Assembly (NCBI GenBank): GCA_020627785.1
Contig: JAHDGF010000023.1
Location: 1-64,000 of the forward strand
Direction: 5' to 3'
Length of the DNA stretch: 64,000 bases
From: Saprospiraceae bacterium
GTDB lineage: Bacteria > Bacteroidota > Bacteroidia > Chitinophagales > Saprospiraceae
Shown here: in pieces, positions 1 to 8,361 of the stretch
Layout: each line of letters begins with the position of its first letter
Numbering within the stretch: the first letter of the stretch is position 1
The notes under the pieces: model-generated
Told to the model about the DNA's origin: nothing
Databases searched by the model: none
Seen by the model: only the letters and a program-made list of their open reading frames with translations
Translations under genes and position numbers: made by a program

Positions 1-1
1 A

Positions 2-943
2 AGTTATGTAAAAGTGAGAATTATATTTGGGGTATTCATTTACCTACTCTACATCTCCATTGAAAGCTACGTAAGACATTTTAACATCTCTGCTATAAAT
101 ACAGTAGAACCCATGGACAATTTCTTAATGGTATTGTTCTCGTTTTACATGGTGATGCTGGTAACCTATCGATATTTTTCATTGATTAAAGATTTAATAC
201 AAAGGCAATTAAAACTCCTTGAGAGTCTTCAGCAAAAAAACGGAGAGATCGAGCGATTTGCTTATGTAACTTCACACGATTTAAAACAACCATTAAGGAG
301 CATAAGTAGTTTTTCTGGTTTATTAAAACGTTTCATCAATGATCCAACGAAGGCTGAGAAAAATTTGGAATATTTGAATCAGATTGAAACTTCCGCTGGT
401 CGAATGAACAATTTAGTGGAGAAGATTTTAGGCTTTTCAAAAATTGACAAAGCGGATGGAGGTATAGAAGAAGTAAATTTAAATACCATTGTTCAAGAAT
501 TTAAAAATTCCAATGCCCTACTCCTTCAACGTAAGAAAGTAAGGATCGAATCCGAAGAATTACCTACGGTGTACGGGAACAAATTAAATCTATCCTTACT
601 CGTGCAAAACCTGCTAGAGAACGGCATAAAATATAATCAATCCGAGCTCCCATATATCCGTATTGAATCTAAGACTCAAAAGGACAAACATGAACTAACT
701 TTTAGAGACAATGGCATAGGTATTCCTATAGAAGCACAGGAAACAATCTTTGAACCCTTCAAACGATTACATTCCAAAAATTACGAAGGAACTGGTCTCG
801 GATTATCTATTTGTAAAAAAATTGTGACCGATCAAAATGGACAAATTAAAGTATCCACGGATAAAGAAATCGGTGGAACAAAATTTATCATTTCACTCCC
901 CAAATTAGAAGATGTGTTGGGTTCAAAAAATAGTAAGGAGTAA
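2..943 (+). CDS. Sensor histidine kinase, 5' end cut by the window
   Basis: The reading frame is open to the window edge, so the true start lies upstream; a GTG at 14 is only an internal possibility. Counting from that GTG, one or two hydrophobic segments (about 3-15 and 36-53) lead into a short coiled linker. A HisKA domain follows, with the phospho-acceptor His near residue 88 in VTSHDLKQPLRS. A complete HATPase_c domain comes next: N box LLENGIKYN, G1 DNGIGIP, F box FEPFKRLH, G2 GTGLGLSICKK. This is the catalytic core of a membrane-bound kinase that autophosphorylates on His and passes phosphate to a response regulator. No regulator gene follows, so the partner is unknown. The sensor part lies outside the window or is the short membrane region itself. 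Confidence 0.9.
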   Translation, partial: SYVKVRIIFGVFIYLLYISIESYVRHFNISAINTVEPMDNFLMVLFSFYMVMLVTYRYFSLIKDLIQRQLKLLESLQQKNGEIERFAYVTSHDLKQPLRSISSFSGLLKRFINDPTKAEKNLEYLNQIETSAGRMNNLVEKILGFSKIDKADGGIEEVNLNTIVQEFKNSNALLLQRKKVRIESEELPTVYGNKLNLSLLVQNLLENGIKYNQSELPYIRIESKTQKDKHELTFRDNGIGIPIEAQETIFEPFKRLHSKNYEGTGLGLSICKKIVTDQNGQIKVSTDKEIGGTKFIISLPKLEDVLGSKNSKE

Positions 944-986
944 TTAAATACTATCTTTCCATTAAAATTAAAAACCTAATTGAAAG

Positions 987-1526
987 ATGGATATTACTTC
1001 ACTGAAATACCCCATTGGTAATTTTACCTTTCCTGATCAAGTTTCAATGGAAGACCGTAAAACAAATCTTCAAAGCATTGAAAATTTCCCAGCGCAGTTG
1101 ATAGATATTGTTTCGAGTCTTTCTAAAGAAGAGCTACAACTAAATTATAGACCTGAAGGATGGACCATACAACAAGTGATTCATCACTGTGCGGATAGTC
1201 ACATGAATGCATTGACTCGATTCAAATGGACCTTGACGGAAGATAATCCAACGATCAAAGCATATAAAGAGGGAGCTTGGGCGGAGTTACCCGACACGCT
1301 TTTGTCAGAAATAGAACCATCATTGCAACTGTTAGAATCTTTGCACCATCGATGGATTTTACTTTTAAATCATTTAAAAGAAGAGGAATGGAATAAGGGC
1401 TTTTATCATCCAGAAATTAAGAGAAGCATAAGATTGGATCAAAATCTGTGTCTATATGGATGGCATTGCAGACATCATTTAGGGCATGTCAAACAAGCTT
1501 TAAAATATCGTGGCACCTTCGAGTAA
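987..1526 (+). CDS. YfiT/BstA-like DinB-superfamily protein
   Basis: The 179-residue protein matches the YfiT family (putative metal-dependent hydrolases, related to bacillithiol transferase BstA) in length and in its opening YPIGNF. The expected three-His metal site of the DinB fold is visible: a His in the IHHCADSH helix near residue 67, and the HCRHHLGHV helix near residues 160-167. Family members are cytoplasmic four-helix bundles; some transfer low-molecular-weight thiols to electrophiles in Firmicutes, but the substrate in Bacteroidota is unknown. The ATG at 987 is preceded by an A-rich stretch. The gene stands alone between the kinase and the helicase. Family assignment is firm, function is inference. 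Confidence 0.85.
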   Translation: MDITSLKYPIGNFTFPDQVSMEDRKTNLQSIENFPAQLIDIVSSLSKEELQLNYRPEGWTIQQVIHHCADSHMNALTRFKWTLTEDNPTIKAYKEGAWAELPDTLLSEIEPSLQLLESLHHRWILLLNHLKEEEWNKGFYHPEIKRSIRLDQNLCLYGWHCRHHLGHVKQALKYRGTFE

Positions 1527-1634
1527 AGTGCGTGTTTGACTGAAAACTGCAAATAGATCACGAATTATCAACCATTATACGCTTATTGAGTAACTTCTCG
1601 GTCTTTTAAATGAACATTAGGTCAAATAATATTA

Positions 1635-1642
1635 TACCTTCG
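1635..1642 (+). promoter_or_regulatory. Candidate -7 promoter element for the helicase gene
   Basis: TACCTTCG differs by one base from the Bacteroidota -7 consensus TAnnTTTG. It would place the transcription start near 1649, about 26 bases before the ATC codon at 1675. I see no clear TTG -33 element. The position fits translation starting at 1675 and not at the TTG at 1807. Confidence 0.35.
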
Positions 1643-1674
1643 CAGCTTTTCTCACATCATATAAACAGCTAGGT

Positions 1675-3189
1675 ATCAAGTTTAATCAATTAGGTCTTTC
1701 AGAGCCGATATTAGAAGTTCTCGAAGAATTAGGTTTTGAAAAACCTACCGATATACAAGCAGAGGCTATTCCTCAGTTACTCAATGGCAATAAAGACTTT
1801 ATTGGCTTGGCGCAAACAGGAACTGGAAAGACTGCGGCTTTTGGTCTTCCTTTGATAGATCGAATAGATACCAGCGAAAGATGTACCCAAGCGCTGGTGT
1901 TGGCCCCTACCCGAGAGTTGGGTCAACAGATTGCTAAGCAACTTAAAATCTTTAGCGGCAATATTCCAAAATTGAAGGTGCTGCCAGTTTACGGAGGTGA
2001 GCCAATACATAAACAGATTTCTGCTTTAAAGAAGGTTCCTCAAATCATCATAGCTACGCCTGGTCGATTGATCGATTTACTAAAAAGGAAGGCTGTAAAA
2101 TTGGAGCGTGTTGAGTATGTTGTTTTGGATGAGGCAGATGAGATGCTGAACATGGGTTTTATTGAGGACATCAATAAAATTTTAAGCTACACACCGGATG
2201 AGAAACTAACTTGGCTTTTTTCTGCGACCATGCCAAAAGGCGTGAGAAAAATTGTCGATGAATACATGGATGACCCAATGGAGGTTAAGATTAACTCTAA
2301 AAACAGAGTCAATGTAGACATCGAACATTTATATACCATCGTTAAGCGTTCGGACAAACCTGAAGCCTTGATGAGATTCATCAACGTCAGTCCCAACATG
2401 CGTTCTGTGGTATTCTGTCGAACCAAAAGAGACACACAAGATCTCGCAGAAATTTTATTAAAGAAAAAGTACAAAGCGGATGCACTCCACGGTGATCTCT
2501 CTCAAAAGCAGAGGGATCGTGTGATGGGTCGTTTTAGAGATAACGATCTTCAAGTTTTGGTGGCTACGGATGTTGCTGCAAGAGGAATTGATGTAAGTGA
2601 TCTTACCCACGTGTTTCACTTTTTATTACCTGATGACGATGCCTATTATACGCACAGAGCAGGTCGAACAGCGAGAGCTGGGAAAAAAGGAAAATCCATT
2701 GCCTTCATTAGCAACAGAGATCATTATAAGATTCGACGGTTAGAAAAAGAATTACGAATCGTTTTCCGACCTCTCCAAATTCCTAAAGCTTCAGATGTTC
2801 AAAAAATCAGACTTGAAAATTGGTCAAAAAATCTGTTAGAAATAAAAGGAGAAAAGTCGATTGATCCTAAAATTATCAAGAAGGTAAATAAGATCTTTGA
2901 AGACCTTACCAAAGAGCAGTTAATTAAAAAATTAATCGCCAACGAACTATCTGCCGTTGAAGGTGACTCTAGCCGAGACATTAATCAAGAACAGGATACT
3001 CGAGGCCGTGGTGGTGGCGGTGATCGTAAGAAAAGAGATTATGGTCGAGGTCGAAAAGGTGGAGGCGGTAATCGTAAAAGAGGAAAAGGTGGAAAAGATA
3101 GCTTCAAAAAAAGAGACGACCGTAAAGGTAAAAGCAAGAGCAAAAGCAAAAAAGGCGGTAAATCTTCAAAGTGGAGTAAGAAGAGGTAG
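1675..3189 (+). CDS. DEAD-box ATP-dependent RNA helicase with basic C-terminal tail
   Basis: All core motifs are present: Q motif (GFEKPTDIQ), motif I AQTGTGKT, Ia PTRELGQQ, Ib TPGR, II DEAD, III SAT, IV VVFCRTK, V ATDVAARGID and VI HRAGRTARAG. The last 70 or so residues are a low-complexity Arg/Gly/Lys tail likely to bind RNA. The protein should unwind structured RNA, for example in ribosome assembly or mRNA decay. The start is unusual. Homology runs upstream of the first usable start codon (TTG at 1807, inside motif I) to 1675, where the sequence reads ATC AAG TTT AAT, matching a typical MKFN-like beginning but with ATC for ATG. The stop before it is at 1627, and no ATG, GTG or TTG lies between. 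Either ATC initiates or one base is wrong. Confidence 0.93.
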   Translation: MKFNQLGLSEPILEVLEELGFEKPTDIQAEAIPQLLNGNKDFIGLAQTGTGKTAAFGLPLIDRIDTSERCTQALVLAPTRELGQQIAKQLKIFSGNIPKLKVLPVYGGEPIHKQISALKKVPQIIIATPGRLIDLLKRKAVKLERVEYVVLDEADEMLNMGFIEDINKILSYTPDEKLTWLFSATMPKGVRKIVDEYMDDPMEVKINSKNRVNVDIEHLYTIVKRSDKPEALMRFINVSPNMRSVVFCRTKRDTQDLAEILLKKKYKADALHGDLSQKQRDRVMGRFRDNDLQVLVATDVAARGIDVSDLTHVFHFLLPDDDAYYTHRAGRTARAGKKGKSIAFISNRDHYKIRRLEKELRIVFRPLQIPKASDVQKIRLENWSKNLLEIKGEKSIDPKIIKKVNKIFEDLTKEQLIKKLIANELSAVEGDSSRDINQEQDTRGRGGGGDRKKRDYGRGRKGGGGNRKRGKGGKDSFKKRDDRKGKSKSKSKKGGKSSKWSKKR

Positions 3190-3505
3190 TTCTATCTCGG
3201 TAATATTTAAATTATTCATTTCAGAAAGATGCCTTTCTCTATCGCATAGATTAAGGCCATCAATTAATACATTTAGATTAAGTCTCACCTGGCTTATTTC
3301 TCTCTAAACTTAAAATATCTTATACATCATGTTTACCTATTGATTGGGGTGGCCATTAATGGTACATACATTAAAAATGGAAACAAAACTATAATCAGAA
3401 CATTTGTTGTGGTTAGTTTCTAATTGCTGGTGATGTACATAATTATTTTATAATCTTTTTTATTAGATCAATAGAAGAGATTTCAAACCTTAATTTTTCT
3501 AAATT
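3190..3505 (+). other. Intergenic stretch without a recognised feature
   Basis: This 316-base AT-rich gap follows the helicase stop and precedes a lipoprotein gene. I see no convincing hairpin with a T-run, RNA gene or conserved ORF. The downstream promoter is probably here but no good TAnnTTTG element stands out. Confidence 0.5.
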
Positions 3506-4304
3506 ATGAATTACAACTTTCATAAAATCGCACTTAGCTGCGGTACAATTTTTTTATTCTTGTTCTAAAGAGATCGGAAATTACAATTCAGAATATCCCT
3601 CAATTTCAAAAAGAGGAGCATGTAAGGAAGACCTTAGTTACACAAAAAAGGTTCACACCTTTGTCAGTTTTAATGAACCCTTTGATGAGCTTTCTGTAGG
3701 TGAAAAAGTATTAACACAACCTAAAACTAAAGTCCTTGATTATTATATCTGTAAGGATTCAGATGACAACTTAAGCACAGAAATTTTTCATAAAGAAAAG
3801 GCCTTAGACTATTCAAATCCTAATTACAACTCAATTGTACCATTGAGATCAACTTCTTGGAAGAGTCTAAATTATAATGGACAAACTCAGATTCTTGATC
3901 AATTGGGCAATACGATCGGCACTTTAGATTCTGAAATTATAAAATTTTCTGAACCTCTTTCCCATATTCTTCAGAGCGAGCTTATTGAGGAAACAGATTT
4001 CGAAAGGCTTATTGACCTGCTTGGCAATTCATTTCAAGTCAATCAATTAAATCAAAGCATTGTCGTTATAACAGAAGTAAATAACGGTTTAAAAAGTGAA
4101 ACCTACATTGATAAACGATATCAAAAAGAAGTCGCTATTGTCCACTACAATTTGCAAGAGGAAGTTGAATCTCGAAGAACATTTTTGTACGAATTAACCG
4201 GCTCCCATTCAATACTAATTGGAGAGTCTTTAGAAACTTTCAAAAAATCTCTCGATTCAGAAAGAATGATGACCATTATTGAACTAACAGAATACGAACT
4301 TTAA
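3506..4304 (+). pseudogene. Lipoprotein gene with a frameshift in the signal peptide
   Basis: An ATG at 3506 begins MNYNFHKIALSCGTIF and then hits a stop just after a run of seven Ts (3549-3555). Skipping one base of the run moves into the frame that continues FYSCSKEIGNYNSE and stays open to 4304. The join makes a plausible lipoprotein signal with Cys after YS, then about 245 residues of mature protein. The mature part is of unknown family, rich in charged and Asn residues, with few Cys. Only its last 153 codons have an in-frame start (TTG at 3843), which is clearly internal. The gene ends 10 bases before a secreted hydrolase and may be its partner. It is a slipped gene, a phase-variable gene or a sequencing error. 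Confidence 0.6.
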
Positions 4305-4314
4305 AACAACAATT

Positions 4315-5670
4315 ATGAAAAATATATTTATAGTAATTATAACTTTTTTTATCAGTAATAATATGGCTGCTCAGGTAATTCCAAGAGATGTCATTGCAAT
4401 TCCAGGGACCCACAGTACCTCCTATGATTGGCATCCACAAATCAATGCTATGAAAAATATTGGGGAATATGAAATACGTGAGGTATTCTCCCCATCTTTA
4501 TGGAATTGGCAAGCAACAATTCCTGTTAATGTAGTAAATACAGATAGTATGGTTAATGTGCAGAATCATAATTTCACTAATGTACTTGGTATTGGTCACG
4601 ATGTTGGAGGCCTAACCGTAAGGGGGCTTATGGAAACTAATCCTGATGTTAGTGGGGCTCTCCTTGTAGGTACACCAAACAGAGGTTCTTCATTTTTCCG
4701 AGAAATAATATTTAGCGACAATAATGGCCTATCAAATATGGAAAAGTGGCTCAACAACTTAGAACAATGGAAAGGAGATATAGAATGTCCAGATTGTGAT
4801 AAAACAAAAGCTCTTAAGGATTTAATCGAAAGAATAAAAAAGGAAGAATATGCCAAAGGAGCTATTAATGATCCGAATGGATACTATAATACTCTTCCAG
4901 CTATTAGTGGTCCGGTGGGGATTATTTGGGGCAACTCTGGGGAACAAACTTTAGGAGACTTACTAGGTAGTACAGGTGGTTCTTCAAGTGAATCATTCAT
5001 TGATATCGAAGGTTGCGCAGATCGTTTAAAAAGCATAAGAGAGGCATCAATTGAACAGGAAGAATTTATTGATAGACTTGATTTAGTAACTTCAGTGTTT
5101 ACAAGTGTAACGAATTTCTTTAAAATACAAGTTAAAAAGAAAGATGAAAAAGGAGAACCTCTTGGATTAGGAACTATATTGACAAATGTGTCATCATTTA
5201 TTACCAGCATAACGAATACTATAAAACAAACAATCATCAATTCGTCAGACATAACAACAAAAAATAAAGAACTCTTATTATGCGAATTGGCTAATCAAAG
5301 ACTAGAATCAGAATGGAGATTAAGAATAATAGGTGGAAATTCAGAAGTTGGCTTTGAAGAAGTTATTAATCCTAATTACAATGCAGCTTTGTGTCAACAA
5401 TACAGTTACCAATGTGAATTTAATACACAAGATCCAGCACATTCTACTTATTGTTATAATGTTCAATTATATTGCCATAATACTCAACAGATAATTGTAA
5501 CAGAACCTACTGATCTTGTATTTACAAAAACAGAACAAACATATCCAGGTGTTGAAGCGAAAATGATTTTAGCAAATCACTACCAGGAACAACAGTATGC
5601 AAAGTATAAGACTACTTATGATCACTTTTTCCAAAATTCACATGATGAATTATACATACCAAAAAAATAA
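4315..5670 (+). CDS. Secreted alpha/beta-hydrolase-like protein with Asp nucleophile elbow
   Basis: Residues 1-19 form a signal peptide ending MAAQ. The N-terminal half resembles PGAP1/lipase-type hydrolases: VIAIPGTHST is an oxyanion-type strand-loop, and GIGHDVGGLTVRGLME occupies the nucleophile elbow, followed by GALLVGTPNRGS as in lipases. The expected Ser of GHSxGG is an Asp (GHDVGG), as in epoxide hydrolases and haloalkane dehalogenases. The C-terminal half (about 230-451) is unfamiliar and has a Cys-rich segment (LCQQYSYQCEF, YCYNVQLYC) suggesting disulfides outside the cytoplasm. The substrate is unknown; an ester, epoxide or halide hydrolase, or an inactive binding protein, are all possible. 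It sits between two lipoprotein genes, probably in one transcript. Confidence 0.6.
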   Translation: MKNIFIVIITFFISNNMAAQVIPRDVIAIPGTHSTSYDWHPQINAMKNIGEYEIREVFSPSLWNWQATIPVNVVNTDSMVNVQNHNFTNVLGIGHDVGGLTVRGLMETNPDVSGALLVGTPNRGSSFFREIIFSDNNGLSNMEKWLNNLEQWKGDIECPDCDKTKALKDLIERIKKEEYAKGAINDPNGYYNTLPAISGPVGIIWGNSGEQTLGDLLGSTGGSSSESFIDIEGCADRLKSIREASIEQEEFIDRLDLVTSVFTSVTNFFKIQVKKKDEKGEPLGLGTILTNVSSFITSITNTIKQTIINSSDITTKNKELLLCELANQRLESEWRLRIIGGNSEVGFEEVINPNYNAALCQQYSYQCEFNTQDPAHSTYCYNVQLYCHNTQQIIVTEPTDLVFTKTEQTYPGVEAKMILANHYQEQQYAKYKTTYDHFFQNSHDELYIPKK

Positions 5671-6868
5671 GAATAAGAAACATCATATCCCTTTATGGGG
5701 TATGATGTTTCTTATTATCATTCTCCACCTTCCTGGATGTCAAAAAGTGACACCTACAGATGAAAGTCAAATATATAATTGGGAAATAGATTTAGGACAG
5801 CTTGAAACTTCACCAAAATATGAAAATGGGTTCTATTATACCATTAGTTTTGAAAACCTACCTGAAGTGGACCTGACCGTTTCAAAAATTAGAGAGACAA
5901 ATGGTGAAGTGATATTTCAAAATACTTTTGCATCAGATATTCCAATAAGAGGTGGAAGACCATCATTACACCTGATTGATAATAAGTTAGTATTTAATTG
6001 GGATCGAGTGATTTATCAAATTGATAAATTAACTGGAGAGCTACTTGGAGAGAATCATCTAGAGAATTTCATTTGGAATTTAAAATTTGATGGTGAGAGA
6101 TTTACAGCATGTTCCTTCAGTGGTGATCCATCAAATGAAGCAATAGATCGTTTTAAATTCTACGAGATTATCTATGAAAATGGCCACTTTATAGAATCTT
6201 TGATACACACAGAACATTACGACCTAATTAATGGTAAAGCAAGTAACGGCACTCCACCTATGTATTGCGATGGTTCTTGGATCATGAACTTCAGCACTGT
6301 TGATGAGAACGACTTACACTTAAATTATTTTATAGTTGTTACACCAGATACAATTATTAAAAGAGAAATTGATATTTCAGATATTAATGAAGACTACTGG
6401 TTTATGGAAATGACATTTGATGATTCAAATGTTTATGCTTACGCCTTAGATGTAGTCATTGCATTTGATAGATGTAATTTTAATGAACTTTGGCGAACAA
6501 CCATGGGTTCAAGTCAAACTGCCGGTGGAGGTTTTGGACCAAACATCATAGCCCAAAATAAGCTAATTACAATTCCATTTACAAGCAACAAACCTCTAAG
6601 TGTAATTGATTTAAATTCGGGAGAAACTAGAACTTATGAAAGTGAATCAGCCAGTGCCATTCAACAGATAGGAGACTATATTTACTGGAACGAAATAGGA
6701 GAGTTAACTAAATTTAATCTCTTCACCGAAGAATTCGAGTCTCTTGGTGATCTGTATGATGGATTAAAATACGATAGATCATGGCATCATAATTTTGGTA
6801 TATCAGAAAAAACTATGGTTTTATCAGATAGTTTTAAGAATAAATGGAGGTGCTTTAGACGACTTTAA
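5645..6868 (+). CDS. Lipoprotein, probable beta-propeller
   Basis: The N-terminus reads MNYTYQKNKNKKHH followed by a hydrophobic stretch and LPGCQ, a usable lipobox, so the mature protein should be anchored in an outer or inner membrane. The remaining roughly 370 residues alternate short beta strands with Trp/Tyr/Asp turns. They contain recurring phrases such as IYQIDKLTGELLG, VIAFDRCNFNELWRT and LSVIDLNSGETRTY, typical of PQQ/WD-like propellers that read out a stored key-value pattern. No catalytic motif is visible. The start at 5645 (or 5642) overlaps the end of the hydrolase gene by 26-29 bases; an alternative start at 5702 would give a shorter signal without positive charges. A strong hairpin (5672-5716) covers this region. 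Function is unknown. Confidence 0.65.
   Translation: MNYTYQKNKNKKHHIPLWGMMFLIIILHLPGCQKVTPTDESQIYNWEIDLGQLETSPKYENGFYYTISFENLPEVDLTVSKIRETNGEVIFQNTFASDIPIRGGRPSLHLIDNKLVFNWDRVIYQIDKLTGELLGENHLENFIWNLKFDGERFTACSFSGDPSNEAIDRFKFYEIIYENGHFIESLIHTEHYDLINGKASNGTPPMYCDGSWIMNFSTVDENDLHLNYFIVVTPDTIIKREIDISDINEDYWFMEMTFDDSNVYAYALDVVIAFDRCNFNELWRTTMGSSQTAGGGFGPNIIAQNKLITIPFTSNKPLSVIDLNSGETRTYESESASAIQQIGDYIYWNEIGELTKFNLFTEEFESLGDLYDGLKYDRSWHHNFGISEKTMVLSDSFKNKWRCFRRL
5672..5716 (+). repeat. Near-perfect 20-bp hairpin at a gene junction
   Basis: The arms 5672-5691 and 5697-5716 are complementary over 20 bp, with one T:G wobble pair (5688 with 5700) and a five-base TTTAT loop. The hairpin starts just after the stop of the hydrolase gene (5670) and lies within the signal-peptide codons of the next gene. 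No T-run follows on the plus strand, so a classical terminator is doubtful. It could block 3' exonucleases, limit read-through, or hide the alternative start at 5702. Confidence 0.75.
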
Positions 6869-6989
6869 TTCTTCGTTTACACTTAAGTAGAATTTCAGAT
6901 TACTTGTTGTCAAAAAACTTTCTTAAAATGTCACACTTCTATAAATGAAGCCTTATATACGATGAGAACTATTATGTAGTTATACCATC

Positions 6990-7175
6990 ATGACATCAAG
7001 TAACAATAAATACCGGACAAGTTTATACCTCATTTCTTTTGTTCTTATAGGAATCGGTATATATCAAGTACGTAAAAATCCAGAGAATGATACCATGGTC
7101 TTGATCGGTTTAGTGGCTCACATAATGACCCTATTTTATGATATGTGGCTTTCAAGAGAAAAGAAATCAACGTAG
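6990..7175 (+). CDS. Small membrane protein, two transmembrane helices
   Basis: This 61-residue ORF encodes two hydrophobic segments (about 11-26 and 38-53) separated by a short charged loop VRKNPENDTM, and ends in a basic tail REKKST. The layout is that of a small integral membrane protein with both termini in the cytoplasm. I do not recognise a family. The ATG at 6990 is the only reasonable start. It has its own intergenic spaces on both sides (121 and 48 bases), and its amino-acid composition looks natural for a membrane protein, so I treat it as real with moderate confidence. Confidence 0.55.
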   Translation: MTSSNNKYRTSLYLISFVLIGIGIYQVRKNPENDTMVLIGLVAHIMTLFYDMWLSREKKST

Positions 7176-7223
7176 GATTTTTAGTCGCATAATATTAAAC
7201 CTGACAACACCGTTTTTTTTACC

Positions 7224-7949
7224 ATGAAGACCTCCGTAATTCATTTTATTTTCACACTCATCTTTTGCGTAACGACACAGGCGCAAGACAAGCAAAACAT
7301 TTATCTATTTCCTGGGCAGGGAGCTGACGGGAGACTTTTTAAGAAATTAGATATTGAGGGTGACTATAATTTACAAGTCATCGATTATTCAGTGCCGGAA
7401 AAAGGGATGTCTATGAGAGATTATGCAGAAGTTCTCTCTGAACAAATCGATACAACTTCTGAATTCATTCTTATCGGATCTTCTTTAGGGGGAATGCTCG
7501 CGACAGAGATTTCTGATTTCTTAAATCCAGAAAAAACCATCATTATCTCTAGTGCCAAAAATGCTAGCGAGCTTCCATGGCGGTACAATTTTCAGAAGAA
7601 GGTTCCAATCTATAAACTAGTAGGTCCTAGGGCGGGAAAATTCGGTGCTAAGATTTTACAACCCATTGTAGAGCCAGATCGAAAAATTGAAAAAGAAACC
7701 TTTGACTCCATGTTGGATGATCTTGATCCATATTTTCTGAAAAGGACCATTGCGATGATTCTAGAATGGGACAAAACTGAAAACACGGCACCCATCATTC
7801 ACATTCATGGTACAAAAGATCGAACGATTCCTATCAAAAACGTGGACTGTGACCTTATCATTGATAACGCCTCACACATGCTGACGTTGATTAACTCAGA
7901 TGAACTTAATGTCTTATTGAACCAGCTTTTATCAGATTCCTCTGAATAG
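7224..7949 (+). CDS. Secreted alpha/beta hydrolase
   Basis: A signal peptide (1-20, ending TQAQ) precedes a compact alpha/beta hydrolase of about 220 residues. YLFPGQGADGRLF holds the oxyanion region. The nucleophile elbow is GSSLGG near residue 90, with Ser as nucleophile. The acid and base appear late: HIHGTKDRTIP holds the likely Asp, and DNASHMLTL the likely catalytic His. The fold should hydrolyse an ester, thioester or amide in the periplasm, but the substrate cannot be read from sequence. A run of eight Ts lies just before the start, with the ATG at 7224 chosen because it opens the signal peptide. The gene ends 31 bases before the DUF1801 gene. Confidence 0.8.
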   Translation: MKTSVIHFIFTLIFCVTTQAQDKQNIYLFPGQGADGRLFKKLDIEGDYNLQVIDYSVPEKGMSMRDYAEVLSEQIDTTSEFILIGSSLGGMLATEISDFLNPEKTIIISSAKNASELPWRYNFQKKVPIYKLVGPRAGKFGAKILQPIVEPDRKIEKETFDSMLDDLDPYFLKRTIAMILEWDKTENTAPIIHIHGTKDRTIPIKNVDCDLIIDNASHMLTLINSDELNVLLNQLLSDSSE

Positions 7950-7980
7950 TTTTGTTTTGCTTTGATTATCTTGCCTGAAG

Positions 7981-8361
7981 ATGTCAAGCGTTGAGCAATT
8001 CATATTAGATTTACCAGCCAAAGAGAGAAAACTTGCAGAGTACTTTCATCATTTATTGGTGGATGACTATGGTTTAAAATCTAAGATTGCCTATCGCATA
8101 CCTTTTTATTACTCGAATTCAAGAATATGCTATCTTAACCCTATCAAGGAAGGTGGCATTGACTTTGCTTTTATGCGAGGGATTTACTTATCCAACAGTG
8201 ATTTAATTTTGGAACAAAGGGATCGGAAGCAGATCTGTAGTGTAATCATTACTGAATTGAAGACTCCCCTATTGAATGCCTTAAATGAATGCATCTTGGA
8301 AGCCATTTTACTGGATGAAACCGTTCCTAAAGAACCTAAAAGAAAAAAGAACGATGCTTAA
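7981..8361 (+). CDS. DUF1801 (YdhG-like) protein
   Basis: The 126-residue protein has the DUF1801 pattern: an N-terminal helix (VEQFILDLPAKERKLAEYFH), SKIAYRIPFYYSNSRICYLNP, and a GIDFAFMRG strand. The family resembles iron-chaperone/frataxin-like folds and is widespread in soil and marine bacteria, but no activity is established. It is soluble and without a signal peptide. It opens a tightly packed run of genes reaching 12113: its last codons overlap the next gene's ATG by 8 bases. The ATG at 7981 sits directly after a TATCTTG-like element, so the mRNA may have a very short leader. Confidence 0.8.
   Translation: MSSVEQFILDLPAKERKLAEYFHHLLVDDYGLKSKIAYRIPFYYSNSRICYLNPIKEGGIDFAFMRGIYLSNSDLILEQRDRKQICSVIITELKTPLLNALNECILEAILLDETVPKEPKRKKNDA

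Noticed and set aside
1777-2010. Minus-strand ORF overlapping the helicase
   Set aside because: It lies wholly opposite the conserved helicase motifs and has no plausible family or start context, so it is a shadow.
2957-3307. Plus-strand ORF over the helicase tail
   Set aside because: Its Lys/Val/Glu-rich composition comes from reading the Arg/Gly-rich codons of the helicase tail in another frame.
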